Source: Adiantum capillus-veneris (lineage: Eukaryota; Streptophyta; Polypodiopsida; Polypodiales; Pteridaceae). From it: DNA of 64,000 nt. Below, in pieces: positions 47,629 to 57,785 of the stretch. A program made the translations under genes and the position numbers. Numbering within the stretch: the first letter of the stretch is position 1; each line of letters opens with the position of its first letter. The stretch covers positions 76,388,412-76,452,411 of the forward strand of contig CM043963.1 in the NCBI GenBank assembly GCA_014529385.2, in the 5' to 3' direction. Under the pieces are notes generated by a model. That model was not told the DNA's origin and did not search any database. It was given only the letters and a program-made list of their open reading frames with translations.

Positions 47629-48807
47629 AAAACGGCTATAGAGTTAGAAGCTCAAGACTTTAATTTATTTGAAAATCAACTCTACAAGCGAGGAAAGGAC
47701 AATCAACTTAGAATTTGTGCAAGTGAAAGTGAATACCTGATGATTCTAGAACACGCACATGGAGGAATAAGTGGAGGCCATTTTTCAGGCGATAAGACGG
47801 CAAAAATTGTCTTAACCACAGGAAGATGGTGGCCTACATTGCACATGGATGCTGAGGAGATTGGAAAGCGTTGTGACGCATGTCAGCACACTAAGGTGCC
47901 ATTAAAGAGAGATGAGATGCCACTACGGCCAATGATGGGAGCACGGGCATTTGCAAAATGGGGAATTGATTTTGTGGGACCTATTTCACCCCCTGCATAT
48001 CGCACCCATACCCAATATATCATTGTGGCTACGGACTATCTCACAAAATGGGCGGAAGCCAAAGCAACACAAAAAGCAGACGCAAGAACCACTGCACAAT
48101 TTTTGTATGAGAATGTCTTTGTACGATACGGATTACCAATAGAAATTGTCAGTGATCGAGGAACACATTTTCTTAATGAAGTCATTGAATATCTGCTAGA
48201 GGAATTCATGGTCATACATAAGAAATCTGCTCCATATCATCCACAGGCAAATGGACAAGCTGAGGCCACAAATAAAACCCTATGCACTGTTTTGATTGTA
48301 TTAGAGTCAAGGACTGACTGGGATCAACAATTACACTCAACACTATGGGCATACCGGGTAGCTTATAAAACATCTATTGGAACAACACCGTACAACATGG
48401 TGTTTGGTCTAAATGCTATATTACCCGTAGAGTTTTTGATTCCAACTCTACGAGTTGCGAGACGCTTAGAATGGATTGGCCATGAACTCTCTTCAAGAAT
48501 AGATGATCTTGAAAAGCTAGATGAACTTCGACTGAGAGTTGTAGCTTCGATCTACGCTAAGAAGCGACGACAAAAAGAGTTTTTTGACAAGCATGTACAT
48601 ACAAAAGACTTCAAAACAAGTGATTATGTACTTGTTTACACTTTGAAGCAACATGCCAAGAAACTTAAAAGGCGAGGGATGGGACCCTTTGTGATTAGTG
48701 ATTTATCACCAAGTGGAGTAGTCATATTTGCGACATTGGATGGTGAAGAATTGCCAAATTGGATTAGTAGATGTAGGTTAAAGAAGTATCATTTACCACT
48801 AACATAG
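47629..48807 (+). CDS. Gypsy integrase
   Basis: Open for 393 codons, with the first in-frame ATG at 47740. The zinc finger is HAHGGISGGHF...WWPTLHMDAEEIGKRCDAC. The catalytic core has Asp in WGIDFVGPIS, Asp in VSDRGTHFLNEV and Glu in NGQAEATNKTL, so all three D,D,E residues are present. The C-terminal part includes GTTPYNMVFGLNAILPVEF and the GPFVISDLSPSGVVIFATLDGE fold. No chromodomain follows. It inserts the element cDNA into the host genome. This is the only pol domain still intact, and it would be expressed as part of a polyprotein that is broken upstream. Confidence 0.9.
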   Translation, partial: KTAIELEAQDFNLFENQLYKRGKDNQLRICASESEYLMILEHAHGGISGGHFSGDKTAKIVLTTGRWWPTLHMDAEEIGKRCDACQHTKVPLKRDEMPLRPMMGARAFAKWGIDFVGPISPPAYRTHTQYIIVATDYLTKWAEAKATQKADARTTAQFLYENVFVRYGLPIEIVSDRGTHFLNEVIEYLLEEFMVIHKKSAPYHPQANGQAEATNKTLCTVLIVLESRTDWDQQLHSTLWAYRVAYKTSIGTTPYNMVFGLNAILPVEFLIPTLRVARRLEWIGHELSSRIDDLEKLDELRLRVVASIYAKKRRQKEFFDKHVHTKDFKTSDYVLVYTLKQHAKKLKRRGMGPFVISDLSPSGVVIFATLDGEELPNWISRCRLKKYHLPLT

Positions 48808-50000
48808 GATATGCTTCAACAAATCCATCATGACAAACAACACAAAAAGGAGAAACAGAGGGTAATCGAAGAGGCACAAGCAGACGCAAAAGAGCGCATC
48901 GCAAAAAGAAGGCTTCTCCGCCAACAACAACAAATTGGATCACCTTTGCGAATAAATGCTATTTGATTAACGAATTTTAATGAAGACGCAGTGGATCCCA
49001 TAATCGTAAAAGTGAGTAGCAATCAAGTCGACTCAACGACATTGCTTGATTCTGGATCTCAAGCAAATCTGATCTCTTACAAATTATATAAATAGCTCAA
49101 GCTTGAGGAACAACTCCATCCTACTCAACAAGCTCTGGAGAGTAGTACATCACATTCGCTAGGAACATTGGGCTGAACAATATTGCATGTACAAATACAT
49201 CAATATGTTTACCCCCACAAGTTTTATGTGGTTGAGGATGTGAGCACACTACACCCCATGTTGTTGGGACAACCTTGGCAGAAAGAGTATAATGTGCAAA
49301 TAGATTGGAATTCGGATACATTCATAATTCAGCATGCACAAGAACAATAGGTGGTAGCCTTTACTCAAACAACCCTGAAGAACCAGATAATAGCACCACC
49401 ATCACTGGATAAAGAACAAAAAGGATGGATGCCAATAAAGCAAAACACGCATGTTAGCAACACGCGAAAAATAAGTATAGGTACGGAAGGATAGAGGCGA
49501 CCTGGCATACAAACCACAATACAACAGCAGAAGTCAACAGAAGAACACAATTAAACCAAAAACCAAGGGAATAAAAAAGACATGGATCCCGAAGAGAATG
49601 CTCAGTAACCACTTAAATGCGACACGCCTTTGGATCCCCAAACCAAAGCAACAGGAACTCCCTTCAGTACAATCAACACCAACAGCCAGACACTCACTAA
49701 ATATGCAACCGGCAATCCGATCTATGTGGGTGTCGATCAGAAGAACAGCAATGACGACCAAGGAAGAGGAAATAAACCTACAAAAGACTCCACAAAAAAA
49801 CTCCAAAGGGCAATTAACAGAGAACAAGATTATAGCTATAACAGAAATGACACTTCCATCAACGGAAACAACCACGGCCATATCGACAGTAGTGGCAACC
49901 CAAGAAACTTTTGCAAAGAAGACGATCAAATAAAGAGCTGTTGAGTTACAAATTTTACTTGCAAAGAAAAATTGCCAACCCAACCAAGAACAAGTAGGAA
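48808..50000 (+). pseudogene. Accessory ORF downstream of integrase with second protease-like domain
   Basis: A readable frame with several single stops. It starts QQIHHDKQHKKEKQR, basic and coiled. Near 49010-49300: VDSTTLLDSGSQANLISYKL (DSGS, retropepsin-like active site), a flap-like middle, and HPMLLGQPWQKEYNVQIDW (the LGQPW motif equivalent to ILGRP). A Gln/Asn/Thr-rich low-complexity tail runs from 49370 to 49990. It is distinct from the canonical protease at 44755. Domain call is by motif. The role is unknown. Confidence 0.6.
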
Positions 50001-51345
50001 ACCTCGACGTCGAATGCCCATAAGCATCTTGCTAATTCCCTCCTCCCGCATAGCATTAATTTTTCCATGCATTGACTGAGTACGCATCAAATAGGGCCAC
50101 ATTACAAGACCGCGTATTAGCACAATTTTAACCCATGCACTGCACATACCCCGAGGCGATACCTTGTCATCTGAGAGGACTCCGACTAGGAGGGGGTGAG
50201 GCATTCTCAATGCGGACCCAATTAGGTGAGAAGAGCAAAAAAAGGGCATGTTTTTCGACTATTTTGAACGGTTTTCATTTGATTGCGAAATTTTCTGGAC
50301 TAACCTAAGTACATATGCCCTTATACAACACGAATCTACAAGTATATGGGGCCAAACGCCAAATTAGGCCTCTAGGTGTGTGTATATATGTATAAATAGC
50401 CATTTTTCGGGCAAAATATTGGTAAAACAAAGAAATCCGGCCATAAAAATTGCATGTGAGTGTACATAGTGTTTTGCGGTGATGTTTTTGAGTTTTTGTG
50501 ATTTTTGGGGTTTTTTTGGGTTTATTTTGCTATTTTCTTTTTAATTTTACTAATTATCGGCAAAAAATTTTCAAAAATACAAAAAGCAGGTGAAATACGA
50601 TCGTAATGAAAAACAAAAAATATGGGGATAATCAGTGACTATAGGACAACCTATGGTACAATGGGGGTGCAATTATGTGAATGTAGCGGGAGGCGTGTTT
50701 TGGCCAGATTTTGACCGAAACATCAAATTCCTCGGAAACTGGGCAAACGGAGTCCAAATCAGGAACTTTTTGAGCCTAAACCGTATCTCGCAAGAAGTTA
50801 GGAGCACATGTCAAATTTCATAGAAAGTGGTCCGAGGACCCCCATTATAAGATTTTTTCACTTCACTGCGAGCTCATTTCTACTATTTCCTTCTTGAGAG
50901 AGAGCTCTAGCCACCTAGAACGAACCGGACTTCCAGCTGCTTCTACGATGTGCACGACCACCTGCCAGGCTCCAGATATGAGAGGTAGGCTCAGCACCAT
51001 GAGCTTTTCACGTATGTTTGATGTTTTAAACTAGTGTAGGGTTCACACAGGGAACGGGCAGTAGAGACCTACAGGTAGAGGTAGCCACCTAACGGCTAAC
51101 CCAATATCAATAAGGCTTCATAGGGGGTTTACCCTAGCATAGGAGACCACTCTTGAATGCACAAAGGCGGCAAAAAACCATTGGGAAAAAACCTGGCACC
51201 ACAAGCCCTGCAAGTGGCCACCAAGTGGTAAATCGGTGGAAAGTCGCCCAAATGCTACCAAAACTCATTGGTAGGAGCATCTCGACATGCTCTACAAGGC
51301 TATATAGCCCACATGGCCATAAGGCGACCCGAAGAATTCCTCAGA
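50001..51345 (+). other. Non-coding segment of the 19-kb gypsy
   Basis: No coding frame I can support. T-rich 50480-50560. Conserved-looking text 'gtgtatatatgtataaatagcc' near 50380 could be a TATA-containing promoter for the downstream ORF, which is inference. Confidence 0.5.
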
Positions 51346-52215
51346 AGACATCCTACACATAGAATGTCTCAGGGCCTCTCTTGCAAGCCAAACTCAATAT
51401 CTCACCTCATACACAGCTTCTACATAGCTAATACATGCTAGCCATCAAGTTTCATCACATTTGGACAAGAGTTGACCTCATATGCATCAAAAAAACGGAA
51501 AGTCAGAGCGTAGAGGCAATAAAGGGTCATAGACCTACCAAAACTAGTCCAAATCACATGAAACATGCACAATATACTCATTATCACATTGCCAAGCTAA
51601 CTGTGGAGTCAGACATGAAAAAATAGTGAAATAGACATCCTACGCGTAGGAGGTCTAAATGCCCTATTTGACCTCCAGCTGGTGTTTTTGAGTTTCACGT
51701 CTTCACAAGCTCATATATCAAATTTCAAGACAGACCCATCACATTTAGCCCCCAAAACCTCAAAGATGCACTTTTTTGAGCCTAAAAACATTAAACATGC
51801 TCCTAACAACACCAATACTTATCCAAATCAAAATATAAGAAAAGGGCCATGTTCTACATGCTAAGGGCTACCCATAGACCTAAAATCAAGTCATTCTAAG
51901 ATAAGAGACATACTACGCGTAGGATGTCTCCAGGGTCATATTGACCTTATGTGCAGGAGTTGACATCATGGGAGTCTTTTACATAGTATAAGAAGCCTAC
52001 ATATCAAATTTCAAGCCAATTGGATATCGTTTGCCCATCCATATAGGACATCCTACCCATTTTGTGAGCCAAAAGCCTAAATCTGCTCAAAATTGCACTT
52101 TTTGATGTCCAAATCAAATTCCAAGTACATAGCCATGTTGCACGGGTCAAGGGCCACAAGCATGTCAAGTTTCATCAAAATCAGAGGAAGTAGACATACT
52201 ACGCGTAGGATGTCT
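51346..52215 (+). repeat. Palindrome array, 3' (four sites and one half site)
   Basis: The same palindromes as at 39218-40371, here at 51346, 51633, 51906 and 52192, with a half site at 52046. Spacings are 287, 273, 140 and 146 bp (end to end 846 = 6 x 141). Three have the perfect centre TACGCGTA. The last one lies 168 bp ahead of the ATG at 52383. Confidence 0.88.
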
Positions 52216-52382
52216 ACATGCTTATTTTTCAGCCAAAAACCTACTGTGGGCAATTGCATGGCTTCCCTAGTCCCTTTTGAGTTCTTATTTCAATTTTCAA
52301 GTCATTTGGGTAGTCAGAACTCAGTTTACCAGCAAATCTGTGAAAAAACGCTAACTTTGGACTACTGAGTGCAACAGGATCC

Positions 52383-55300
52383 ATGGCAGCCACAAAGTCA
52401 CCTGCAAAGAAGAAGAGGATGGCTATCAAGGACTACTTGGAAGAAGTGGAGCCTTTTGTTATCCCAGAGGGAACCCTGAAGCCCACAAGCACTTGGATTG
52501 AAGGTGACCTACTAGAAGCCAATGATCTGAGAATCTACCAAGGAGTGTTTAAAGATCCGGAGGGAAATGCAGTGGAGCTACGCATGATCCCTCACGAGCT
52601 CAGTGAATTTGTCAGGAGCAAGATGGGGGACTACTTGGAGAAACTGGATCTCCACAATTACTTTGAAGCCTTGCCAGCAGGGATTGATGTTAAAAGAGTG
52701 TGGGAATTTGTCACCACAATCAAAGAGAACGGCATAGCCAGAGTTATAGATCTGCAAGGCAAGCCTAATAAGATGATTGTCATAACAGAGGAGGTGGTGG
52801 CAGCAGCACTTGACCTCTCTAATGCAGGAGACAGTGTGACTAAGAGACGAGATGACATTAAGGTCTACTCAGAGAAGAAAAATAACTATACATTTGAAGA
52901 TATTGCAAACCCAAAGGTGGCCATCATGAGCCAATTATACAATTAGTACTTCCACATGTGTACCAAGCAGCCACAGAAATACAGGATGCCACCTGGAGCT
53001 ATTGCCACCACTTTCACTTGGGTGATGCAGAAGAGCCACCCGAGGGAGATAGACTATGCCGCTTACACTCACTACAACCTTGTGAGAATGGGGACCAAAA
53101 ATCCCACTTATATTGTGCCTGGTGAGTTTATAACCAAAGTCATCTATGGAGCATTGGATTCCAAGGGAAATTGGCCTCTATCTCCATCCCAAAATGATTG
53201 GCTCAAGCTGAAGGAAGAAAAAGAATAAGAGCGTCCTAAGGCTCCAAGGGTAGCCACAAGGTTGAAGTGCCATTTAGAGACAGTGCCAGAAGAGCCACCA
53301 CAGCCCAAGAAGGGGAAGAAAGAAACTCTACAGGTGCTAGTAAAGGAAACAAAGTCACAAAAAGCAGCAAGGTTAAAAAGACTAATGGAGAGTTTCAGAG
53401 CTGAGAGGATGCTAAAAGGGGATCTGAGCGAATTATGGAAGCCTTCACTTGAGGCTATGTCTAGATCTTCTCAAAGGACTAAAAGGGATCGCTTTGAAGA
53501 TTATATAAAGAATTTTGAGATCTTAGATGGTACGGCTGAGAATATCCCAAACATACCTTTTACCAAAGAAGAAGTTGATGATGTGAGACGATAGCTGCTG
53601 AAAGAGCAAGAAAATGCAGAAAGAGAGAGGAAAACAAAGGCTGATTGGGACTTCAAGAAGAAGCAACCAACCCCACCATCAAGCTGAGAATCCAGCCCTC
53701 CACCATCACCACCTCCTCTTAGTCCTACTCAACCTCTACAGATTGAGGAGTTAATTAAATCTGAGAAGCTGCAAGTCTCTAAGGAAGAATAGGACAAAGA
53801 GAAAGAGTCTAAACCAGAGCTGGAGAAGCCAGATCCAGAAGCAAAAAACTATAGAATATTCCTTGATCTACTAGCTGCTGGATACTCTCGAGAAGAGGCA
53901 GCTCATGCAGCTTTTCAGTTTTCTAGCACTAGGCCCAAAGAATATATGTTGAGCCCTCGATTGGTGGAGTTGAAAGAAATGGTCACAAATATAATGGATT
54001 TACAGCCACAAGCCAATGATTGGGATGAGGTGATGCAAAGACTCATTGGGCTCAAAGTAAGGTCTATGGCCACTAAGATTGAGTGTGATAATCTCAAAGT
54101 AAATGAAGTTCAAATCAAAGCCGAGGTGGACTCGCTGCAAAAGTAGGGCCAAGAGAACACACAGAAGCAAGCCAAGCTGCAAGCTGATCTGGACGCGGCA
54201 CTAAAAAGATGCCAAGAACTGGAAAGCAAGCAACAAAACAAAAGCTTCAAAGAGCAGATGAGGAGTATAAGAAAATCAACAAATCACTGACGGATGCGGA
54301 GAAAGAAAGGGACAACTTGACATTCCAACTTGCCGATGAGTCCAAAGAAGTGGAGACTTTGAGGAATGCTAAGGAAAAAGCTGAGCTAGAACATGAGGCC
54401 AGCCAGGACGAAGTTATAGAGCTGAAAGATCAAATAAAAGTGAAGGATCAGACAATCCAGAGGCTAAGGGCATCTCTGGGAAGAGTCGGATCCGCGGACT
54501 CAACTAGCATTGCTTCAGAGAAGGATATGTATGAAGAATAGATGAAGGAACTCCAAAAGGAGTTGACACTAGAGAAGAGACAAAGATTGATGCTGATCAA
54601 GGACTCCCTAGTGATGTAAAGCCGTTTGGAGGATGAGAACAAGGCCATGAAAGATGAGCTACCAGCCTTGAAAAAGAAGATGGACGAGGATCTCAAGAAG
54701 ATGCAAACTGAAAATGAAGACACCAAGAAGAAGCTAGAAGAGGCTGAGAAAGCCAATGCTCAATTGAACGACCTTTTAGTGACCATGGGGGATCAAGCTG
54801 AATAGGAAAAGAAAGCATATCAAAAGTAGATTGATGAGCTAAAAGACCAACAGAAGACTGAAGAGCCACATTTGAGCACAGGGCCAACAGCTATGGAAGG
54901 AATTGATATAGACAATGTGTCAGATCCTTGTGGGACAATCCCAAGAGCCCCATCTCTGACACAAGAAGAAGAAGACAATCTACAAAAGGCAATAGAAGCG
55001 GCCATAAAAGACACCACCAAAGAAGCAATGTAGTGGGAGCAGAGGATATTGAAGTCTATGACCATTCAAAAATTAGATGCAAATTTCGTTCGACATGAAT
55101 GGCTACAACCCTCTCTCCCATATCCTCTTCTCAAGTATGAAGCTGCTACACTAAACAAGAGGATTAAAGAGGAGCCGATAGTGCCACTATACGAAGAAGA
55201 TATCACCAAACCAGAAGGTGTTAAGCTTATTGTGGACTTTCAGCCAAAATGGAGGAAGGCATGGCTAACTAAATACCCACAATATTTAGTACATTTGGTA

Positions 55301-55834
55301 GAGGCGCCTAAAATAATCAGAGACAACCTTAGCTTTTGCCCTCTACCAAGGATGCGGACCTGGAAAGAACAAGAATTATTGAAGAAAAGACACCCCACGT
55401 GGCTCAACTACCCAAAGCTACCAGGCTTGAAGGCAGGTGAGAGAATGAGTGAGCAATACATGGTGAAAACCCTAACGGGCGCCATTAAATTGTTCACTGG
55501 CTCACCTGACCTCTCTTGCATTATGCTCAGGAAGATATGTAAAACCCTTCTGGCAGTTTTTGAGATCTTTAAACCTAGACAGACAACTGACAACATATTT
55601 TTCTTCCAAGATACATATAGATGTGCGTAAGAATTGTCTGCTCAACCTTCCCATGAGGTGATACATGACCTCTACCAGCGAATAATGTTTTTGCCCTTGT
55701 ACCATCTCCAGGCCTTTGAAGAAGCCTTCTACACCGGTTTCTTCACCATCGATATAGATATATTCGGCCCTACATTACTGGCACAACATGCACGATATGA
55801 GTCTGTTCTGAAGATGCGCGAAATCCTCCATTGA
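52383..55834 (+). pseudogene. Long accessory ORF (about 1,150 codons), coiled-coil, unknown function
   Basis: From the ATG at 52383 (MAATKSPAKKKRMAIKDYLE, basic start) a single protein can be followed to 55834 through about a dozen stops (8 TAG, 3 TAA, 1 TGA) and one frameshift near 54240. An N-terminal globular part (about 52480-53220) faintly resembles 'putative plant transposon protein' domains. A Pro-rich and Lys/Glu-rich linker follows, then about 1 kb of heptad-rich coiled coil (53950-55000; DAEKERDNLTFQLADESKEV is an example), and a C-terminal globular part (55049-55834) with Trp/Pro-rich text. I do not recognise the family. Confidence 0.65.
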
Positions 55835-55873
55835 AGAAGTAGTTCTACTGTCATGTCGGGGACGGCATGATCT

Positions 55874-55887
55874 AGGAGGGGGGGGAG
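55874..55887 (+). promoter_or_regulatory. Polypurine tract of the 19-kb gypsy
   Basis: AGGAGGGGGGGGAG ends directly at the 3' LTR start. Confidence 0.92.
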
Positions 55888-56820
55888 TGTTAGCGGCTGG
55901 ACACACTCAACGGAGGATGATTGCCCGGCGGGATACTAATTTCCTTTGTGATCATTCCTTAATTGAGAAGAAACCGTCATTTCACCTTTGTAAATAGTGG
56001 GTCTTGCAGAAGCTTCCAAATTGTATCCCATTTTTAACATTTAGACTTAGTAAATGGTTAAATTGGAACATTAGGGTTTGAGATTGTAAGGTATTTATAC
56101 CACTTTTGATCTTAATGCAAAGGACCTTTTGTCATTTTCATAAGTTTGTCTGTGTGAATTGAGCGTACTCTGTGTAAGAGAGATAATGAGAGTTCAAAGC
56201 TTTGCTATGCGTGCCATGGTGATCCGTTTGAAGAACCGAGAAGTGCAGCTCCTTGCTGCCAAAAAGAGCTACGTGCCAAGCTCCATCACTGCACGCGTAC
56301 GGCCTGTTTCTACGAGATAGACCCGCGAGCCTTATCTAGGGTTTCGATGAGTTTCTGGTGTCTGTTTTCTTATTGCAACATATCCACGCGTCCGAATCGA
56401 GATAAGCTACGTATTAGATATGTTAGTTTTAGAAAATGTGGACCTGTAAATTTTGACCAAACATCCTATGCGATTGTGCACATGGTGTTTAGGGTTAGGG
56501 TTGTGGATCACGGACCTTAGGGAGAGCGACCTATTGGCATTAATAGGATTTCCCTCAAGTTCCTTAGCGTTTCGAGAACGTTTGATGGGTATTTGGCCCT
56601 TGAAAGCGTTGTAGGAAATCTCCTCTTGTGTACTCTTGAAGGTTGTAACTTAGACATTGGGTAGAGACCTCTGTAGGAAGTAGTCAATAGTCGTTCGAGT
56701 GTAGGTTGACACCCTATGCTTGCTTCCACGCGCCTGCGGGTCGAGCTTCGTCCTTAGCTGACAAATCTTGTTAGGTGAGTTCTCGCTATGCTAACGTCCA
56801 TCGCGGCGTATCCGCCAACA
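55888..56820 (+). repeat. 3' LTR of the 19-kb gypsy (933 bp)
   Basis: TGTTAGCGGCTGG...CCGCCAACA, pair of 37745-38676. Most differences are transitions. Confidence 0.93.
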
Positions 56821-56825
56821 CAATG
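56821..56825 (+). repeat. Target site duplication (CAATG), right
   Basis: Directly follows the LTR end CCAACA and equals 37740-37744. Confidence 0.93.
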
Positions 56826-57373
56826 GCAGGCTCATCTCATCTACCATGCTAATTACTAAGCTAAGCTATGCTATTAGAGTGATTATGTGAGGAGGATACT
56901 TCTTTCTCGTAAGATACCTCTTCTTCCTCTCAATCTATCCTCATTCCCTACTAGCTCTCACCATTTTTGAAGGTGTGTGAGGTCTTGGGACTCAAGCTAG
57001 GGACACTAGGTGTGTTTTTCAAGCATAATTTTGTGTTTGAAGCTTCCATCTTCATTACACCAACTAGTTTTATCAAGGAACACAAAGATTGTATTGTACA
57101 AAAGTCTCCTTTGATGGCAGAACCTATAATATAAAGCCTTTATGGAGGGGGGACCGGCTCCATGTAAATCTGGTCCTCACTTGTTTTCAATTGTTCTATT
57201 TCTCTCTCTTTTCAAGTATTGTCAATGCCAAATTAGCTAGGTGTAAATTGCTATGTTGCTTTCTCAATTAAGTACTCTCTCTATGCTAATTAGGAACTTG
57301 TTCTTAATAATGAAATGCTCACTATGTTATCAATTTCCACTACACACAAGTTACTAGTGCATTAAATGTTACA
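56826..57373 (+). repeat. Chromovirus 5' LTR, right piece
   Basis: Continues the LTR interrupted at 37744 and ends 'atgttaca' just before the PBS. The total LTR would be about 1.35 kb. No second copy of this part is present because the 3' LTR is truncated. Confidence 0.65.
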
Positions 57374-57374
57374 T

Positions 57375-57386
57375 TGGTATCATAGC
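57375..57386 (+). promoter_or_regulatory. Chromovirus primer-binding site, tRNA-iMet type
   Basis: TGGTATCATAGC, one base from TGGTATCAGAGC. Confidence 0.8.
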
Positions 57387-57785
57387 TATTGGTTTCTCTT
57401 TTCTTGATCAAGAAGAGAGTTCCTCAAGCTTGCTACAAATGGTTGGTGTTATTAATTGCAAAAGAGTAAGTAGAATAGGTATTTTTCATTCTTGAAGCAC
57501 GCTTGCTTTATGCAGTTAACGGGGACACTTTTGAGAGCTATGGTCTTAATATTGGAGTTCTATTGGGCTTGCTTATGGCTTAACCATTATTGAGCTATTA
57601 GAAGCTTGACAGGAACTGGTGCTCTCTTGGCTCTGTTGAACCCTCTCTTCTATTCCTTGCAATTAATAATATTCAAGCCATGGGTATAGATGCTTGAGTG
57701 CTTATCTTTGAAGGTAAAGAGGAGTAGCAACTAGGGCTTAAAGTGCCAAAGTACAAGTAAAAGTTTACACCGAAAATTTGCTAGT
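57387..57785 (+). other. Chromovirus leader
   Basis: About 400 bp between PBS and the gag start. Nothing else seen. Confidence 0.6.

Larger units (their letters stand above)
37745..56820 (+). mobile_element. Complete 19,076-bp Ty3/gypsy retrotransposon
   Basis: LTRs at 37745-38676 and 55888-56820, TG...CA ends, 5-bp duplication CAATG, PBS at 38678 and PPT at 55874-55887. Order inside: palindrome array, gag, protease, inverted RT-RNaseH block, integrase, second protease-like ORF, palindrome array, long coiled-coil ORF. At 19 kb it is far above the usual 5-12 kb. The gag and integrase place it among Ty3/gypsy elements without a visible chromodomain. Full of point stops, and the inverted block means it cannot encode a normal pol. 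Confidence 0.93.

Noticed and set aside
52383-55834. Reassigned or read-through TAG codons explaining the TAG-rich accessory ORF
   Set aside because: The same element also has TAA, TGA and frameshifts, and copia comparison shows CAG to TAG decay, so pseudogenisation is simpler.
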